A DNA stretch of 38,236 nt, from the NCBI GenBank assembly GCA_036897095.1, contig JAYMSP010000967.1:1-38236 (forward strand), written 5' to 3'. This DNA is from Plantago elongata. Lineage: Eukaryota > Streptophyta > Magnoliopsida > Lamiales > Plantaginaceae. The notes beneath the pieces are model-generated. The model saw only the letters and a program-made list of their open reading frames with translations, searched no databases and had not been told where the DNA came from. Both the position numbers and the translations under genes were made by a program. Each line of letters begins with the position of its first letter. The stretch's first letter is position 1. Shown here piece after piece: positions 35,048-38,236 of the stretch.

Positions 35048-35412
35048 ATTTTTATAAGTCCATGTTTTTTTGTTTCATTTGAAACAATTTACTTAAGCTA
35101 TTTGACTAAAATTGTCCGACCAAGGCGTACGAAAATGAGAAACGACATTCTAAATAGCATGTAGCCTTATGTGATAATGTCTTACCTATGTACAAATTAT
35201 TTATTGTTTCTATACGTCACATTTATATATATGATTTACACTTAGCTACATGTACTATAAAACTTAGTTAAAAAAATTATATAAACAAGATATTAAATTT
35301 TAAAATCATGTGTATAAATGGATTCAATACCTTACATTGTACTATACATATTTACTAACAAGAGTCATACATTGTTGAGGTCATCTCGGTCTATATCTAA
35401 CTACGTTGGTAT

Positions 35413-35534
35413 TTCGTTGTTTTACTTTAAGTTTTTTTTTTTTCAAACAGCTAAAGGGTAACTCGAACTCCCGACCTATTGGTTGGAGGTGAAGCGGCTT
35501 ACCAACTGAGTTGCGCTTCGTTGTTTTACTTTAA
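35413..35534. repeat. Target-site duplications flanking the SINE
   Basis: Identical 18-bp direct repeats at 35413-35430 and 35517-35534 define the ends of the insertion. Perfect identity indicates a recent event. Confidence 0.92.
35431..35516 (-). mobile_element. 86-bp tRNA-derived SINE with perfect 18-bp target duplication
   Basis: On the minus strand it starts GCGCAACTCAGTTGGTAAG (A box) and continues through CTCCAACCAATAGGTCGGG and AGTTCGAGTTACCC (B box) to a short body and an A12 tail (T12 at 35432-35443). The 18-bp string TTCGTTGTTTTACTTTAA flanks it exactly at 35413-35430 and 35517-35534. These are the marks of LINE-mediated retroposition. The element is little more than a tRNA-like head plus poly(A), shorter than usual plant SINEs. 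It lies inside the candidate Helitron. Confidence 0.9.
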
Positions 35535-36317
35535 ATGAATCAAGTTCTATCCAATTTGAGTTCAAATCCCGTTCAAACTAATGATGTCCAGGTCCGACCT
35601 GAAATATCTTACCTGCTCTATGTATTTATAATAGGACCCGACCTCAACATCTTATGATTATGTAAAATTTTCCCCGTGGGAGTGGGGGCCTGAAATATAC
35701 TCTCTAGGCGGGGAGACACTTTTCGGCGTCACTCTAATTTATTAATTTCCATACGGGTTGGGGTGGGGGAGGGGCATATACTCTCCAGGCGAAAAAATCT
35801 CTCATCGATCTTCTCTCTACTTTCATCATCCACACCGAACCTTAGGGGTAGGGGTCAACCGTAGTGTGTCTGTACAACAATAATATTCATATGTCATGTG
35901 GGGTGACCACATACCACCATCGATTGTTGCGAACAACCTTATTGTTTGTGTTGTACACTTTTATATTTAATTTTGGTTCGATTTGATTAATTCATTTTTT
36001 TATGAATATACTAATTGATAGGTAAGGTGTGGTATGACCCATTACAAATAATGTTATCAACATATTGATTTTCTAACGGGTTAAGGGTTGATCTTCTAGT
36101 TTTCAAAGCATATTTGTCATGATATGTCGTATTTTCTGTTTTTATAGTTAACATAAATAGGACTTAATGATTTAGTATTGGATGAAGAAGGTTTACCCGC
36201 ATATACCACAACCAACGTTGTTTGCATCTTATTTATTACTTAATAAATAATGTGTTTCACTTTTTATTTATTATTAAAAAAAAATTATATTGTGGCATCG
36301 CCACAATTTATTACTAG

Positions 36318-38236
36318 TTGTTATATGATTTGGTATTGATAAAACATGTAATAAAAATTTTTCACAACTAAAACACCCTGGGAAGTTGTCTATGAGGTAG
36401 TTTGGTTTGGGGTGTTTTTTTGTGGTACAGTAAAAATTTCATACATTCATATCATCGAAATCGGAAAAAAATATTCTTATAGAGAGGTTAATACTAAATA
36501 AAGGTTTGTGCTAAAAAAATATGTTTCATAATAATATAATATGCATAACTTAAATGTTATATTTATTGAATAAAATTACTAAATACTAACTTGACTAGTT
36601 AGAAATGATTTTTGTCCAACAATAAGGTTTACATATAGATGAACTACTACTTCACGAAAGCTAAAATATAGGATTACCACTCAAAAGTTCAAATTACTAT
36701 TACAAATAACTTTAGATAAATATTTTGCATCTTAAATTTCATAATTAAAATCATATATATGGATAAATATTATTGAATATTATGTCATTTATTACTATAA
36801 GGAGGTTTAATTATTTAAGGCGGGACCGAAGCAAGTAATGGAATATGACAATGTGGAGTTTATTCTTATTTATTACTGGTCCCAATTTGGGACCGAAATT
36901 TTTATGACTGTAGGTAGCTTATTCTTTTATAGAGTATTCATTTATAGAATTTTTAATGTATTTCAAAAACATCTTTTAAAATACCTTGTTTGGTTATACA
37001 AATATTGAATACTATAGTCCGAGAAAACCTAAACTTCCAAAATACCAGAATTTATTCTTTGAAATAACTTTTAAAATAACCCACCCAAAATGGATTATTG
37101 AAAAATGGTATTTGATCCAAAAAAGATATATTTTAATAACTCAATATGATTTTCCAAATTATACCTAGCTTATAGGCTTGTTTCTATTTTTTAAATTTAA
37201 TGTAATATCATGATAACTTTTCAACGAAAAAATATATTTTGTAAACTATTGTTTCCGGGTAAATTTTGCGAAAACATTTTTAATACTTCAAAAAAATATA
37301 AAAATAATAAAAAAGTATAAAATACCAAACATAAAATAAATAAATTTTTCTAAAAAAAGTAAAAAATAAAAAACTCAAAAGGGTTTAAAATTTGAAATTT
37401 TTTTAAAATATTTTTCTAAAAAATTAATAACTAATTAAAAAGTTCGACAAAATGAAACAATCATTTAATATAAAAATTACCCCAAATTGAAATTAATCCT
37501 AACCATGAAGTTCACATATACTTACTTGATTACTTGATTAATGTCACTGTACAAAATGTCACAGTCTCATTAATATCTCTTACCAAACTATGTATGCAGA
37601 AGAATGTTATTTTAAAGGGTAAAATATTCTCAACTTTATAATGGTTAATGATTTTTGCTCTTGTTGTAAAAATGTTTGATTAGATCAGTACAAATTAACA
37701 TTGAAAAAAATTCAAAGGCAATTATTATACAAACAATCCGAGATATCCAAAAAATATGATCTAAAATTCCATATCCACCAAACTTGGTATGTATTTTTAA
37801 ATACCACTTTAGTTACCTTGTTTTGAAATCGGGCTAAATACCATAAATTTACGAATTGCAAGACACCATTTCAAACCAAACGATATATTAATTACATCGA
37901 TGATCAATGCATAACTCGTCCAATCATGAATAAGAAAAACATGTACAGAAACTAATTCATCGATCGATCACCAACACATGTTAATTAGCATCGTTGAAAT
38001 ACCAACATACACTTTCAGTTGATATAAAACTTCTTAAGGTTATGAGAACCGAATCGGACTATGCCAAATCAAAACACAGAAATATATATAGCAAAAACAT
38101 CAATGTGGATTACTTTTCATCTAAAAAACTTTATGTGTTAATGAATGAATGAAATTCAACTAAGATTTAAATATTACAATCCAACTTAATCTAGGAAAGA
38201 TGCACGATAAAAATCTTTAACAAAATTAACTAAACT
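36318..38236. other. AT-rich intergenic DNA to the right edge
   Basis: There is no credible gene on either strand and many A- and T-runs (for example 37290-37440). Two inverted TTTGGTTTG-type strings near 36399 and 37873 might be ends of an old DNA element (see findings). Otherwise nothing can be named. Confidence 0.6.

Larger units (their letters stand above)
33892..36317. mobile_element. Candidate non-autonomous Helitron (2.4 kb)
   Basis: The 3' side is well formed: stem ATTGTGGC (36289-36296), loop ATC, stem GCCACAAT (36300-36307), then six bases, then CTAG (36314-36317) followed by T. A hairpin 6-12 nt before CTRR with insertion into A/T is the established Helitron terminus. A plausible 5' end is TCTATCTATATTATAAAG at 33892, preceded by A; the TC at 33896 is an alternative. 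A similar TCTATATATATTATAAAA string at about 31397 is a less close alternative. I see no Rep/helicase coding, so the copy would be non-autonomous. The 5' end is inferred. Confidence 0.5.

Noticed and set aside
1..38236. CRISPR arrays, operons, bacterial-type defence or prophage modules
   Set aside because: The window is plant nuclear DNA with spliced genes. No regularly spaced repeats or prokaryotic gene clusters were seen.

Overview
This is nuclear DNA from a flowering plant, most likely a eudicot. The genes have many short AT-rich introns with GT-AG borders, the intergenic DNA is very AT-rich, and MITEs, tRNA-derived SINEs and a Helitron-like end are present. The UGT94-type glycosyltransferase and the general look suggest an asterid, perhaps Lamiales. 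That placement is inference from family resemblance, not a database result.

The left 28 kb is gene-dense. In order it holds the last codons of an unidentified gene (to 86, +); a PYM/Partner-of-Y14-and-Mago homologue (1202-4122, +, 4 exons); an MRTO4 homologue, the P0-like ribosome assembly factor (5398-7469, +, 8 exons); a complete separase gene (8798-22000, +, about 26 exons and 2,050 residues, with both catalytic residues intact); an intronless UGT94-type UDP-sugar glycosyltransferase (23473-24789, +); and a convergent DUF1644 RING-like zinc-binding protein (25420-26463, -) with a long 5' leader. The genes do not form a pathway. PYM works on exon-junction complexes and ribosomes, MRTO4 on 60S assembly, separase on cohesin cleavage, and the UGT on specialised metabolism. 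Exon borders were placed by hand from reading-frame phase and splice consensus.

Regulatory signals agree with gene roles in two places. Four TGGGCY/GGCCCA site II motifs and a telo-box precede MRTO4, and a perfect E2F site lies 80 bp before the separase start.

The right 10 kb (28.2-38.2 kb) has no convincing gene. It holds a 50-bp tandem duplication, a Stowaway-like MITE, a diverged direct duplication of an unrecognised unit of about 0.85 kb, a Helitron-like 3' end with a plausible 5' end 2.4 kb upstream, an 86-bp SINE flanked by a perfect 18-bp target duplication, and AT-rich DNA in which I recognise nothing.

I see no new biological system. The best leads are the 86-bp SINE, the duplicated unit at 31.8-33.9 kb, the candidate Helitron, the matched MITE pair in opposite orientation, and three separase gene-structure oddities: a GC-AG intron, a possible 50-nt intron and a MITE inside an intron.
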